Both the position numbers and the translations under genes were made by a program. From Micromonospora arborensis (lineage in GTDB: Bacteria > Actinomycetota > Actinomycetes > Mycobacteriales > Micromonosporaceae): DNA of 64,000 nt. Shown piece by piece: positions 8,644-17,504 of the stretch. Position 1 is the first letter of the stretch; each line of letters starts with the position of its first letter. The stretch is taken from NCBI RefSeq assembly GCF_003205615.1, contig NZ_PYBV01000021.1:186001-250000 (forward strand). Direction: 5' to 3'. The notes beneath the pieces were generated by a model. The model saw only the letters and a program-made list of their open reading frames with translations, was not told the origin of the DNA and ran no database searches.

Positions 8644-8660
8644 CGCGAGCCAGATGCACA

Positions 8661-8694
8661 ACGGCCGCGCACCCCTCGGGGGTAGCGCGGCCGT
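8661..8694 (-). terminator. Hairpin terminator after parB
   Basis: Stem 8661-8675 with 8679-8694 (15 pairs, one bulged A at 8684) and a 3-nt loop, 20 bp beyond the parB stop. No T-tract follows on the minus strand. It is the likely end of the parAB transcript. Confidence 0.75.
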
Positions 8695-8713
8695 GTGGAA
8701 GAGAAGGGCGGAC

Positions 8714-9730
8714 TCAGTCTCCGCTCTCCTCCTCCTGCTGCACTCCGATGATTCCGACGATCCGCTCAAGGTCGTCCACCGTCGCGAACTCGATAGTGAT
8801 CTTGCCCTTGCTCCGGCCGATGTCCACCTTCACCCGGGTGTCGAACCGGTCGGACAGTCGATCGGCGAGATCGGTCAGGGCCGGAGCGTGCGCCTTCGGT
8901 CGCCGTTTCGCGGCTTGCCCCTTCGCCGGCGCTTCGTTCAGGGCGAGGAACACGATCTCTTCGGTCGCCCGAACCGACAGCCCCTCGGCCACGATCCGCA
9001 ACGCCAACTGTTCCTGTGCCTCGGTCTCGTCGAGGCTCAGCAGAGCGCGGGCATGGCCCGCCGACAGGGTCCCCGCAGCAACCCGGTCCTGCACCTGGGC
9101 CGGGAGGTTCAGCAGCCGGATCGTGTTCGAGATCTGCGGACGGCTCCGGCCGAGGCGACGGGCCAACTCCTCATGGGTGGCACCGAACTCCTCCAGCAGT
9201 TGCTGGTAGGCGGCGGCCTCTTCCAGAGGGTTCAGGTTGGCCCGGTGGATGTTCTCCAGTAGGGCGTCACGGAGCATGGCGTCATCACGGGTCTCCCGGA
9301 TGATCGCCGGGATGCTCTCCCACCCCACCGCCTGGGCGGCTCGCCAACGCCGCTCACCCATGACCAGCTCGTACTTTTCGTCGTCGAGCTGACGGACCAC
9401 GATGGGCTGGAGGAAGCCGACCTCCTGGATCGAGGTCTTGAGCTCATCCAGTGCCTCATCGTCGAAGATCTGGCGAGGCTGCTTCGGGTTGGGCAGGATC
9501 GCGTCGACCGGGATCTCGGCGAATCGGGCTCCGGGTACCGGGCTGAGCGCGGGTTCTGGTTCGGGAACCTGCGCCACGGCGGACGCCGTGGGGACGGCTA
9601 CGGTGCCCGCGTCGTCTGCGAGCTCGTTCTCCGGCTCGGCCGTTACGGTGCCGGCGGCAGCGGGCGCCGGCCCGGTCGGGATCAGCGCCCCCAGGCCCCT
9701 ACCCAGACCGCCCCGAGGACGGTTCTTCAT
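8714..9730 (-). CDS. parB: Chromosome partitioning protein ParB (CTPase, parS-binding)
   Basis: 338 residues. It opens with GGLGRGLGALIP, the conserved N-terminal patch that stimulates ParA, then has a variable linker to about residue 68. The ParB/Srx CTPase domain follows with GERRWR at 125-130 and ENIHR at 159-163, then a helix-turn-helix at about 183-207 that reads parS, and a C-terminal dimerisation domain. It spreads from parS to condense and segregate the origin region. Five strong parS sites lie within 3.8 kb around and inside this operon. It starts 27 bp after the parA stop. Confidence 0.98.
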   Translation of the reverse strand: MKNRPRGGLGRGLGALIPTGPAPAAAGTVTAEPENELADDAGTVAVPTASAVAQVPEPEPALSPVPGARFAEIPVDAILPNPKQPRQIFDDEALDELKTSIQEVGFLQPIVVRQLDDEKYELVMGERRWRAAQAVGWESIPAIIRETRDDAMLRDALLENIHRANLNPLEEAAAYQQLLEEFGATHEELARRLGRSRPQISNTIRLLNLPAQVQDRVAAGTLSAGHARALLSLDETEAQEQLALRIVAEGLSVRATEEIVFLALNEAPAKGQAAKRRPKAHAPALTDLADRLSDRFDTRVKVDIGRSKGKITIEFATVDDLERIVGIIGVQQEEESGD

Positions 9731-9757
9731 GCCACGCCTCCCAGCGACTCTTCCGCA

Positions 9758-11074
9758 CTACGCATTCCGGCCCACCGGCTCCTTGACCCCTCGCTCGGCG
9801 ATCTCCTGGGCGGCCTCGAAGTAACTCGTGGCACCCCGCGATCCGGGATCGTAGGTCATCACCGACTGGCCGTAGCTGGGTGCCTCGGAGACCCGGACGT
9901 TGCGGGGGATGACCGCCTGGAGAACCTTGTCGCCGAAGTGGTTCCGGACATCCTGCTCGACGGCGTCGGCCAACCGGGTACGCCGGTCGTACATCGTCAG
10001 CAGGATGGTGGAGACGTCGAGCTTCGGGTTGAGGTGTTGGCGCACCAGGTTGATGTTGTTGATCAGCTGGTTGAGCCCTTCCAGGGCGTAGTACTCACAC
10101 TGGATTGGGATCAGCACCTCCTGCGCGGCAACCAGGGCGTTGACCGTGAGCAGACCGAGCGAGGGCGGGCAGTCGATGAAGACGTAGTCGAACTCACCCG
10201 GGTACGCGGCGATCGCCCGGTCCAGGCGCGACTCCCGCGCCACCACGGACACCAGCTCGATCTCCGCGCCGGCCAGGTCGATGGTCGCGGGCACGCACCA
10301 GAGGTTGGGGATGCCCTCGACCGCCTGCGCCACCTCGGCCAGCGGCACGCTGTTGATGAGGCAGTCGTAGACGTCCGGGATCCCGGTGTGGTGCGGGACG
10401 TTGAGCCCGGTCGAGGCGTTGCCCTGCGGATCGAGGTCCACCACGAGCACCCGGTTGCCATGCAGGGCGAGTGCCACCGCAAGGTTGACGGTGGTCGTGG
10501 TCTTGCCCACGCCGCCCTTCTGGTTGGCGACGCACATGACCCGGGTCCGGTCCGGCCGAGGCATGGTCACCTCGCCACTGGGATTCAGGATCTGCACGGC
10601 GCGCATCGCCTCCATAGCCAACGGTGGGTCATCCTCTTCGCGCGTCGGGGTTTCACGTGAAACGTACGTGGGATCGGCCGCCACGGCAGCCAACGACTCA
10701 GTCGAAGCGACCGGGGCGTCGGCGATCACCGGCGCGGCGTCCCGAGCAACCGCCGCGCTGGGTTGGTGCGGGACCGCCGGCTCGAAGCGAACCGCTGCTG
10801 CGGTGTTCCGCCGACCGAGCGTCTGCCGCACCTCGGCGGCATTTGCCGGTCGGGTCGGCCCTTCCGGCGTCCGTCGAGCAACCGTCGGGCCCGCGATCTC
10901 TGGCCCGGTCGAGTGATCTGCCGGACCTCCGCGCAACGGCGGCTCGCTGTCCGCAGGTTGGGTCGATGGCGCGGTCGCGCCGGGCGACCAGCTCTGGTAG
11001 TCGGTTTCACGTGAAACGGGATCGCTGGTCGATCCGGTCACGCGTGGATCGTCGTACCTGCCGTCGTCATGCAC
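9758..11074 (-). CDS. parA: Chromosome partitioning ATPase ParA with N-terminal extension carrying two parS sites
   Basis: 438 residues. The deviant Walker A motif KGGVGKTT lies at 186-193 and is followed by VLVVDLDPQGNAST and a YVFIDCPPSLG motif, as in chromosomal ParA/Soj. About 175 residues precede the ATPase core. This extension is Pro/Ala-rich and twice contains the peptide VSRET (residues 20-24 and 138-142), exactly where the DNA is a parS palindrome. The GTG at 11074 was chosen for the AGGGATGACAG upstream; an internal start near residue 154 (MEAM) would give a canonical-length ParA. Together with ParB it moves the replication origins apart. Confidence 0.95.
   Translation of the reverse strand: MHDDGRYDDPRVTGSTSDPVSRETDYQSWSPGATAPSTQPADSEPPLRGGPADHSTGPEIAGPTVARRTPEGPTRPANAAEVRQTLGRRNTAAAVRFEPAVPHQPSAAVARDAAPVIADAPVASTESLAAVAADPTYVSRETPTREEDDPPLAMEAMRAVQILNPSGEVTMPRPDRTRVMCVANQKGGVGKTTTTVNLAVALALHGNRVLVVDLDPQGNASTGLNVPHHTGIPDVYDCLINSVPLAEVAQAVEGIPNLWCVPATIDLAGAEIELVSVVARESRLDRAIAAYPGEFDYVFIDCPPSLGLLTVNALVAAQEVLIPIQCEYYALEGLNQLINNINLVRQHLNPKLDVSTILLTMYDRRTRLADAVEQDVRNHFGDKVLQAVIPRNVRVSEAPSYGQSVMTYDPGSRGATSYFEAAQEIAERGVKEPVGRNA
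10649..10664. other. parS site inside parA (codons 138-142)
   Basis: GGTTTCACGTGAAACG keeps the full central 14-mer GTTTCACGTGAAAC; only the outer bases differ from consensus. On the minus strand it is read as Val-Ser-Arg-Glu-Thr within the ParA N-terminal extension. Confidence 0.9.
11003..11018. other. parS site inside parA (codons 20-24)
   Basis: A second GGTTTCACGTGAAACG with an intact central 14-mer, again read as Val-Ser-Arg-Glu-Thr near the ParA N-terminus. It is about 6.5 kb from oriC. Confidence 0.9.
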
Positions 11075-11327
11075 CTGTCATCCCTGCCCGCTTCGGATGG
11101 TCGGTCCGCGCCCCGGTCAACTTGCCACACCCACGCTCGCAACCCAGAGCGTACGGCCCTCGGGAGCGGTCGGAGACCCGCAGCGTCCGTCGCCCGCTCC
11201 ACACTATCGACGCGCGGCCAGCCTACGGCGGACGGGCGCGGCCGGTCCACGTCGGGTTCTCATCCCCTCGTCCATCCGTACCGGTACAACGAGGCAACCC
11301 ACCGGCCGGAAGCCCGATGGCGCGAAG

Positions 11328-12194
11328 TCACCGTCGGCGGGAGCGTCCGCCTCGGGACTTGTTGGCCGCCACGCGCGGGGGGCCGATCATCCGTTCGCGC
11401 ACGATCTCCACGACGGTCGTCGGCGGATCGATCACCCCGACGCCGCACAGAACCACGGAGGGCTCCCCGCCACCGAGTCGCGCCACCACCCCAGCGTGCT
11501 CCTCGATCTCCGCCGCGGCGGATGAGCCTTTGAGCGCCAGCAGACGGCCACCGCGGACGGCCAGCGGGAGACTCCACCCGGCCAGGCGATCCAGCGGCGC
11601 GACCGCGCGGGCAGTCACCACGTCTCCGCTGATGGGTTCCCGGCCGCTCGATCCGGTGGCCGCCTCGTCGGCCCGACCACGGAACACCCGCACCGACTTG
11701 GCCAGACCGAGTCGCTCGACGACCTCGATCAGGAAGGACGTACGTCGAGCGAGGGGCTCGATCAGGGTGACCGTGAGGTCGGGGCGGGCGATGGCCAGGA
11801 CCAGACCCGGCAGACCAGCACCGGACCCAACGTCGAGCACCGTGGCGCCGGACGGGATCCGCTCGGCGACCGCAGCACAGTTGAGCAGGTGCCGATCCCA
11901 GATGCGAGGTGCCTCGCGGGGGCCGATCAGACCGCGGACGACCCCGTCGGTGGCCAACAGCTCGGCGTACGCGGCGGCCAGATCGAGTCGGTCGCCGAAG
12001 AGGGTCAGCGCGGCCGGGGCCAGCTCGGGCGGCAGCGCCGCGTCATCCGGCGACGGGGCAGCGTCGCGCTGGGTCGGATCGGCGTCGACGTCGGGGGTAG
12101 CGGGCCGGACAGCGGGCGGCCCGGGCGGCGTGCCGCCCGGGCCCGTCACAGCGTCGGCCGTGATGTCGTCGGCCGTGATGTCGTCGTGGGTCAC
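11328..12194 (-). CDS. rsmG: 16S rRNA (guanine-527-N7)-methyltransferase RsmG
   Basis: 288 residues. SAM-dependent enzyme that methylates G527 of 16S rRNA. The SAM-binding motif VLDVGSGAGLPGL is at about 119-131, preceded by the conserved RIWDRHLLNC and followed by LALKGSSAAAEI. The N-terminal 55 residues are an unconserved acidic, Pro-rich extension. The GTG at 12194 begins 4 bp after the jag stop and has GGCGGA upstream; an ATG-like alternative 48 bp earlier would overlap jag. Position between jag and parA is the standard actinobacterial arrangement. A 253-bp gap before parA probably holds the parA promoter. Confidence 0.95.
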   Translation of the reverse strand: MTHDDITADDITADAVTGPGGTPPGPPAVRPATPDVDADPTQRDAAPSPDDAALPPELAPAALTLFGDRLDLAAAYAELLATDGVVRGLIGPREAPRIWDRHLLNCAAVAERIPSGATVLDVGSGAGLPGLVLAIARPDLTVTLIEPLARRTSFLIEVVERLGLAKSVRVFRGRADEAATGSSGREPISGDVVTARAVAPLDRLAGWSLPLAVRGGRLLALKGSSAAAEIEEHAGVVARLGGGEPSVVLCGVGVIDPPTTVVEIVRERMIGPPRVAANKSRGGRSRRR

Positions 12195-12198
12195 CCGG

Positions 12199-12816
12199 TC
12201 AGTCCGCCGGCCGTACGACGATGCGCCGGTTCGGCTCGACACCCTCGGACTCGCTCGCCACGCCAGACAGGGCGTTGACCACGTCGTGTACGCACTTGCG
12301 CTCGAAGGCGGACATCGCGTCCAGTCGGACCGGCTCGCCGTACTCCTTGACCTTCTCGACGGCGTTCTTGGCGACCGCGGCGAGTTCCTTGCGGCGGTTC
12401 GCCCGGTAGCCGCCGACGTCGAGCAGCAGGCGGCTCGGGGTCCCGGTCTGCCGGAAGACGGCGAGGCGGGTCAGCTCCTGGAGCGCCTCCAGGGTGGCAC
12501 CTCGCTGGCCGACCAGATTCTGCAGGCGCTCGCCGACCACCTCGACCATCGGGCGGCCGGCGGAGACCAGCTCGTCGATGTCGCCGTCGTAGTCGAGGAT
12601 GTCGAGCAGCCCTTCGACGTAGTCGGCGGCGATCTCGCTCTGTCGGAACAGGTCGCCCTCGCTCACCGCCTTCTTCACCCGGCCGCCAGCGGCGGTCTCG
12701 GTGTCGTCGTCGGCCTCGGTGTCGTCGGCCTCGGTGTCGTCGCCGTCCACTGCGAGCGTCGCGGTCTCCTCCTCGTCCAGGGACTGCTCGGCGCGGGGGA
12801 TGCTGGTCTCGGTCAC
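12199..12816 (-). CDS. jag: RNA-binding protein Jag/KhpB (KH + R3H domains)
   Basis: 205 residues. An acidic N-terminus with a tandem DDTEADDTEADDDTE (27-41) is followed by a Jag-type KH domain (about 57-130, with GQRGATLEALQ replacing the GxxG loop region) and a C-terminal R3H domain (about 140-203: RANRRKEL and FERKCVHDVV). The protein binds RNA with partner KhpA and affects cell shape. The frame stays open far upstream over yidC, but GTG 12816 has a well spaced GGAG and gives the expected N-terminus. It lies between yidC and rsmG, a conserved order. Confidence 0.93.
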   Translation of the reverse strand: MTETSIPRAEQSLDEEETATLAVDGDDTEADDTEADDDTETAAGGRVKKAVSEGDLFRQSEIAADYVEGLLDILDYDGDIDELVSAGRPMVEVVGERLQNLVGQRGATLEALQELTRLAVFRQTGTPSRLLLDVGGYRANRRKELAAVAKNAVEKVKEYGEPVRLDAMSAFERKCVHDVVNALSGVASESEGVEPNRRIVVRPAD

Positions 12817-13028
12817 GGTCTCATCTCCGTACTCGCTCGGCCGGACCGCAGGGTCCGACTGGTTTCCCGGGGCCGGCTGGAGGTCGCCGGTGCCCACGGG
12901 CACGTCTGTACGGGCAGTGTCGCCCGCGGCCGCGCGATGCGCGGTCGGTTCCGCCCGGCGCCGGCCGTACGGCGGCTGCGCGGTGCGGAACGGGCCGCCG
13001 CCGGTCACCCGGCGACGGCCCTTGGAGG

Positions 13029-14030
13029 TCAGCCCTGCCGCTTGGCGGGGCGGCTCTTCTTCGGGTTGTTCGTCGGCTTGGCGCCCGGCTTCGGCCCAGC
13101 CACCTTGGGCGCGGTCGCCTTGACCGGTGCCGGCGGGGCCGACTTGCCACGACCGAACAGGCCACCGGACTTGGCGAGCTGCACCGGGCTGCGAGTGGCG
13201 GCGGGGGCGACGGCCTTCTTGGCGGTCACCGGCGGCGGGAACTTCCGCAGCACCCACTGCTGCTGGCCAAGGGTGAAGAGGTTGTTGGTGACCCAGTAGA
13301 TGATCACGCCGATGGGGAAGATCGCGCCGGAGATCAGCAGCGACGCGGGGATGCCGTAGAGCATCAGTCGCTGGATCATCCGCTGCTGCGGGTCTTCCGC
13401 CCAGCCGGTCTTGAGGATCATCTGACGGCTGGTCAGGTAGGTGGTGCTGATCATGACCAGGACCAGGACGCCCGCGATGATCTTCACAGCGCTGCCGTTG
13501 GCACCGAGCCGGGCCAACTCGTCGGCGGTGGAGCCGAACTTGCCCGACAGCGGCGCGGTGAAGAGCTTCGCGTGCGAGGCGCTGTTGAACTGGTCGACCG
13601 ACCAGCCGTAGATCGTCTTCTTGTCTTCGCCCTTGAACGGGTCCAGCCGCTTCAGCACGTGGAAGAGGCCGAGGAAGACCGGGATCTGAAGGAACATCGG
13701 AAGGCAACCCATCAGCGGGTTGGCCTTCTCCTTCTTGTAGAGCTCCATCATTTCTTTCTGGAGCGTCTCCCGGTCACCCTTGTGCTTCTCCTGCAGCTCC
13801 TTGACCTTGGGCTGGAGTGCCTGCATGGCCCGCTGCGACTTGATCTGCTTGACGAAGACCGGGAACAGGATCACCCGGACGGTGACCACCAGGAAGATGA
13901 TGGACAGGATCCAGGCGAAGTTGGTGCCGAGCACCGCGCCGACCGGCACCCCGATGGCGTCCCAAGCAGAGTGCCAGGTCAGCAGGATCCACGAAATCGC
14001 GTAGTAGATCCAGTCGAGACTCAGCTTCAA
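13029..14030 (-). CDS. yidC: Membrane protein insertase YidC (Oxa1 family)
   Basis: 333 residues, the short Gram-positive form without the large periplasmic domain. It inserts membrane proteins alone or with SecYEG. Hydrophobic segments lie at about 10-25, 35-60, 108-125, 180-200 and 225-255, with the cytoplasmic coiled-coil loop KVKELQEKHKGDRETLQKEM between the first two pairs. The tail (about 275-333) is rich in Lys, Pro and Ala and may contact ribosomes. It overlaps yidD by 4 bp, implying translational coupling. Confidence 0.96.
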   Translation of the reverse strand: MKLSLDWIYYAISWILLTWHSAWDAIGVPVGAVLGTNFAWILSIIFLVVTVRVILFPVFVKQIKSQRAMQALQPKVKELQEKHKGDRETLQKEMMELYKKEKANPLMGCLPMFLQIPVFLGLFHVLKRLDPFKGEDKKTIYGWSVDQFNSASHAKLFTAPLSGKFGSTADELARLGANGSAVKIIAGVLVLVMISTTYLTSRQMILKTGWAEDPQQRMIQRLMLYGIPASLLISGAIFPIGVIIYWVTNNLFTLGQQQWVLRKFPPPVTAKKAVAPAATRSPVQLAKSGGLFGRGKSAPPAPVKATAPKVAGPKPGAKPTNNPKKSRPAKRQG

Positions 14031-14323
14031 TTCGGGGCTCCAGTCACGTCAGCACGGCGGCGGCCGCCCGGCTCCGGCACCGGGTCATGTCCACCAGGGT
14101 GAAAGGGGTGGCAGCGCAACAGCCGCCGGACCGCCAGCGCGGCTCCCCGGAGCGCGCCGTGCCGGGCGAGCGCCTCCTGGGCGTACGCGCTGCACGACGG
14201 GTAGAACCGACAGCGGGCCGGCAGCGCCGGACTTATCCACCGACGGTACGCGATGATGGGCGCGATCAGCACCTTGGCACCGGTTGTCGACGGGCGTGGG
14301 GTGGTCTGCTCGGTGCCGGTCAT
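14027..14323 (-). CDS. yidD: Membrane protein insertion efficiency factor YidD
   Basis: 98 residues with the family core: IAPIIAYRRWISPALP (amphipathic helix), CRFYPSCSAYAQEAL and LRCHPFHPGG, the three-cysteine signature of YidD. It assists YidC at the inner face of the membrane. ATG 14323 overlaps the rnpA stop by 4 bp and its stop overlaps yidC by 4 bp, so rnpA, yidD and yidC form a tightly coupled run. Confidence 0.95.
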   Translation of the reverse strand: MTGTEQTTPRPSTTGAKVLIAPIIAYRRWISPALPARCRFYPSCSAYAQEALARHGALRGAALAVRRLLRCHPFHPGGHDPVPEPGGRRRADVTGAPN

Positions 14324-14733
14324 CGGGACCGCCGCTCGCGGGGCGACCGAGCGACCGCGATGGCGGCGTCCAGGTCGGTGGCGAGCCGAGGGTACGACGC
14401 CTGCGCCGCTGCGGGGAGCGCCCGGACGACCAGGGTGCTGCCGGCCGGCAGGGCGGTCATCCGCTCCCGGACCAGTGCCCGCAGTCGACGCCGGACCCGG
14501 TTACGGGTTACCGCGTTGCCGACAGCTTTGGACACGACGAAGCCGGCGCGGGACGGCGCGGATGACTGCTCCGCACTGCTGTCCTGCGCCGGCTCCGGCG
14601 AGGTCGGTGTGCTGGGGTCGGCCGCCGGCACGGTCAGGTGGACCACGACGGCGCCACGTCCGGCGCGTCGGCCACCACGAACCGCTGCGGCGAAGTCAGT
14701 GCTGCGCCGCAGTCGCTGCGCGGCGGCCAGCAC
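14320..14733 (-). CDS. rnpA: Ribonuclease P protein component
   Basis: 137 residues. RnpA binds the catalytic P RNA and helps mature the 5' ends of tRNAs. The N-terminus LAAAQRLRRSTDFAAAVRGG and the RNR-type motif NAVTRNRVRRRLRAL identify it. Between the two, about 30 residues rich in Ser, Pro and Glu interrupt the core; such inserts would sit in a surface loop. The GTG at 14733 yields the conserved start; longer in-frame extensions overlap rpmH. The neighbour order rpmH-rnpA-yidD-yidC is near-universal. Confidence 0.95.
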   Translation of the reverse strand: MLAAAQRLRRSTDFAAAVRGGRRAGRGAVVVHLTVPAADPSTPTSPEPAQDSSAEQSSAPSRAGFVVSKAVGNAVTRNRVRRRLRALVRERMTALPAGSTLVVRALPAAAQASYPRLATDLDAAIAVARSPRERRSR

Positions 14734-14767
14734 GACTGCCCACGTCCCCTGGACCGGCCCGGTCGGC

Positions 14768-14905
14768 TCAGGCCGACAGGGTGGTGCGACCCTTGGCGCG
14801 ACGGCTCGAAAGGATGGCACGGCCGGCACGGGTGCGCATGCGCAGCCGGAAGCCGTGGGTCTTCGCGCGCCGGCGGTTGTTCGGCTGGTAGGTGCGCTTG
14901 CTCAC
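14768..14905 (-). CDS. rpmH: 50S ribosomal protein L34
   Basis: 45 residues, GTG start at 14905 with a GGAG 8 bp upstream. SKRTYQPNNRRRAKTHGFRL and RMRTRAGRAILSSRRAKGR are the L34 signature. First gene of the minus-strand block, pointing away from dnaA. A TAGGGT hexamer on the minus strand around 15067-15062 could be its -10 element. Confidence 0.98.
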   Translation of the reverse strand: MSKRTYQPNNRRRAKTHGFRLRMRTRAGRAILSSRRAKGRTTLSA

Positions 14906-15535
14906 GTCAGGCTCTCCGTTTTCGTACGCGCCCCGCGCGACGGGATCGCCGGGGTCGTGGGGTGGTCCAGGCCACCTCGACGGTGGCCCCCGATCGGTGC
15001 TGTCCGGTGGTGCGGGACCTCGGCGATGCGGGGATGCGACCGCGGACAGCAAGCACCCATCACCCTAGCAGAGGGCGAGAAAGCAGCCATTCCAGCCTAC
15101 GCAGGGGGGCAATGACCGTCAAACACCCCGAGTAGCGGACAACAGGACGCGCCCGAGGCCGAAGGGCGGTTTTCGCTGATGTCGACAAGGGTGTCGCCAC
15201 GTCGCCGGTTGATGGCGCAGGGACAACGCTGTTACCGTGCCCGATTGCGGTGAGCGTCGGAACCTCCGGTCGTCGCGCAGGCAAGACCGGACAAGGTAGT
15301 GAATCGTTCGGCACGGTGAACCCGCTTCAACGCCCGGTCAGGCAGGGGGCAGGTCCCCACCCGCGTCCGGCGGCGGCCACAATCGGTCGGTACACACAGG
15401 CTGTGGATAACTTGTGGATGACCACCGGTCGACCGTCCGGGTGGGTGTTGTTCCACCCCGCGAACGCGGCGGGCCCGGGACGGCCGGCTGGCAGACAGCG
15501 GCGGCCGGAAGCAGAGGCGAGGGGGTGGCACGACG
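14906..15535. promoter_or_regulatory. rpmH-dnaA divergent intergenic region with DnaA boxes
   Basis: 630 bp without a gene. It must hold the divergent promoters of the rpmH and dnaA transcripts. Near the dnaA end are two close DnaA-box-like sites, TGTGGATAA at 15402-15410 (perfect, reverse) and TGTGGATGA at 15413-15421, about 120 bp before the dnaA start, suited to dnaA autoregulation. No clear -35/-10 pair could be fixed for dnaA. Confidence 0.75.
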
Positions 15536-17365
15536 GTGGCCGGTATGACCGACCTTGCCGCAGTGTGGTTAGCGGCGACCGACGAGCTTGCCGACGAGAT
15601 CATCTCCGCTCAGCAGCGTGCCTATCTCCGACTGACCCGGCTGCGGGCGATCGTCGAGGACACCGCGCTGCTCTCCGTGCCGGACGCGTTCACCCGCGAC
15701 GTGATCGAGTCACGGCTGCGCCCGGCCATCACCGAGGCGCTCACCCGCCGGCTCGGCCGGCCGATCCAGGTCGCGGTCACCGTTCGGGTGGCCGAGGACG
15801 CCACCGGCCGACCGGCCGGCACCGTGTACCGCAGCGCCCCGGAGACCGGTCCGCTCGACGTCGACGGCCCGGCCGCCGCACCACTCGGTGACGACCATGG
15901 CCTTCGTCCGGCTGCCGACGCGCTGATCCCGGAGCAGTCACACGCGACACGTGAGCCCGAGCCCAGCGCGCCGCCCGCACCGGCGGGTCCGCCGCTCGCG
16001 CCGCCCGTGGACGGGCACCGTTCCGGGCTGATTCCGGCCAGCAGGGACGGACAGGAGGCGCTGTTCAGCGCCGCGTTCGCGGAGCCGATGCGGCCGTCCC
16101 GACCGGGGCCGGACCGGCGCGGCTACGACGAGCAGGCCGCTCGCCTGGAGCCGCCAGGCCCGGACACCCGGCCCTACGAGCCGCGCTACCGGGACGACTC
16201 GACGTCGCCGCGCGACCAGCACGTGATCCGCGCGCTGCCCCGGGACAACGGGACGGACAGCGGCCCGGGCCGCAGCGGGGTGGACCACCGGGCGGGTGGC
16301 CGCGACGACCGCCGGTTGCCCGGTGCCGACACCGGTGGCAACCGGCTCAACCCGAAGTACATGTTCGAGACGTTCGTCATCGGTTCGTCGAACCGGTTCG
16401 CGCACGCGGCGAGCGTGGCGGTGGCGGAGTCACCGGCGAAGGCGTACAACCCGCTGTTCATCTACGGTCACTCGGGGCTGGGCAAGACCCACCTGCTGCA
16501 TGCCATCGGGCACTACGCCACGACGCTCGGCAACGCCCGCTCGGTCCGGTACGTGTCGACCGAGGAGTTCACCAACGACTTCATCAACTCGCTCCGGGAC
16601 GACAAGACGAGTGCGTTCCAGCGGCGCTACCGCGACGTCGACATCCTGTTGATCGACGACATCCAGTTCCTGGAGAACCGCGAGCGCACCCAGGAGGAGT
16701 TCTTCCACACCTTCAACACCCTGCACAACGCCAACAAGCAGATCGTGATCACCTCCGACCGGTCACCACGCCAGCTCGCCACGCTGGAGGACCGGATGCG
16801 AACCCGGTTCGAGTGGGGGCTGCTGGCCGACATCCAGCCGCCGGACCTGGAGACCCGGATCGCGATCCTGCAGAAGAAGGCGGCGCAGGAGCGGATGTAC
16901 GCCCCGCCGGACGTGTTGGAGTTCATCGCCTCCCGGGTGTCGAATTCGATCCGGGAACTTGAGGGTGCGCTGATCCGGGTGACGGCGTTCGCCAGCCTGA
17001 CCCGGTCGACCGTCGAGCTGTCACTGGCCGAGGAGGTGCTTCGGGATTTCATGCCCGACGGCGCTGGGCCAGAGATCAACGCCGACCAGATCATGGCCTC
17101 GACCGCCGACTATTTCGGAGTGAGTCTGGAGGACCTGCGCGGTCAGTCCAGGTCTCGCGTGCTGGTCAACGCACGGCAGGTGGCCATGTACCTGTGTCGG
17201 GAGTTGACCGAGCTGTCGCTGCCCCGGATCGGGCAGGCCTTCGGTGGCCGGGACCACACCACGGTGATGCACGCCGACCGGAAGATCCGTCAGCAGATGG
17301 CCGAGCGGCGCTCGCTCTACAACCAGATCGCCGAGCTGACCAACCGGATCAAGCAGAACAGCTGA
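15536..17365 (+). CDS. dnaA: Chromosomal replication initiator protein DnaA
   Basis: 609 residues, long for DnaA (about 470 in E. coli) because of a Pro-, Arg- and Gly-rich linker. Domain I spans about 1-95 (DLAAVWLAATDELAD), the linker about 95-275, the AAA+ domain about 275-490 with Walker A GHSGLGKT at 311-318 and Walker B LLIDDIQF near 371-378, and the DNA-binding domain IV ends with GGRDHTTVMHADRKI from 570. It binds the boxes downstream to melt oriC. GTG 15536 follows GAGGGGG; an ATG three codons later is also possible. Boxes in its own upstream region suggest autoregulation. Confidence 0.98.
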   Translation: MAGMTDLAAVWLAATDELADEIISAQQRAYLRLTRLRAIVEDTALLSVPDAFTRDVIESRLRPAITEALTRRLGRPIQVAVTVRVAEDATGRPAGTVYRSAPETGPLDVDGPAAAPLGDDHGLRPAADALIPEQSHATREPEPSAPPAPAGPPLAPPVDGHRSGLIPASRDGQEALFSAAFAEPMRPSRPGPDRRGYDEQAARLEPPGPDTRPYEPRYRDDSTSPRDQHVIRALPRDNGTDSGPGRSGVDHRAGGRDDRRLPGADTGGNRLNPKYMFETFVIGSSNRFAHAASVAVAESPAKAYNPLFIYGHSGLGKTHLLHAIGHYATTLGNARSVRYVSTEEFTNDFINSLRDDKTSAFQRRYRDVDILLIDDIQFLENRERTQEEFFHTFNTLHNANKQIVITSDRSPRQLATLEDRMRTRFEWGLLADIQPPDLETRIAILQKKAAQERMYAPPDVLEFIASRVSNSIRELEGALIRVTAFASLTRSTVELSLAEEVLRDFMPDGAGPEINADQIMASTADYFGVSLEDLRGQSRSRVLVNARQVAMYLCRELTELSLPRIGQAFGGRDHTTVMHADRKIRQQMAERRSLYNQIAELTNRIKQNS

Positions 17366-17399
17366 GGCGTACGCCGGCCGTCGCGACGGCACACAGCTC

Positions 17400-17441
17400 G
17401 GGACACGCCCGGCCGGATCTCCGGCTGGGCGTCCCTTTTTT
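17400..17441 (+). terminator. Intrinsic terminator after dnaA
   Basis: A GC-rich stem of about 15 pairs (17400-17416 with 17421-17435, 2-nt bulge, ATCT loop) is followed directly by TTTTTT (17436-17441). It is the most classical rho-independent terminator in the window and isolates dnaA from oriC. Confidence 0.9.
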
Positions 17442-17504
17442 CGTCCGCAGCTGGACTCTCGACATGGTCTAGACCACATCATCGAGGCCGTGACCGCTTC
17501 GACT

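Larger units (their letters stand above)
7046..8660. other. Gene-free repeat-rich region upstream of the parAB operon
   Basis: About 1.6 kb between the HIT-like gene and parB with no convincing gene on either strand. Long open frames exist in all phases only because the sequence is nearly free of A and T; they have no start signals and encode cyclic Arg-Gly-Ala repeats. In order it holds DnaA-box-like sites (7139-7252), a perfect parS (7206-7221), a 17-bp tandem array (7593-7813), degenerate GC-rich sequence to about 8110, a 76-nt inverted repeat (8122-8197), and two more parS sites (8473-8488, 8628-8643). Confidence 0.8.

Noticed and set aside
10624..13299. 891-codon plus-strand open frame across parA, rsmG and jag
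   Set aside because: It spans three recognised minus-strand genes in a row and is Arg/Ser/Pro-rich, a typical high-GC artefact.
12199..13707. 502-residue version of Jag
   Set aside because: The extra N-terminal part overlaps yidC and is a shadow; the GTG at 12816 has a proper ribosome-binding site.
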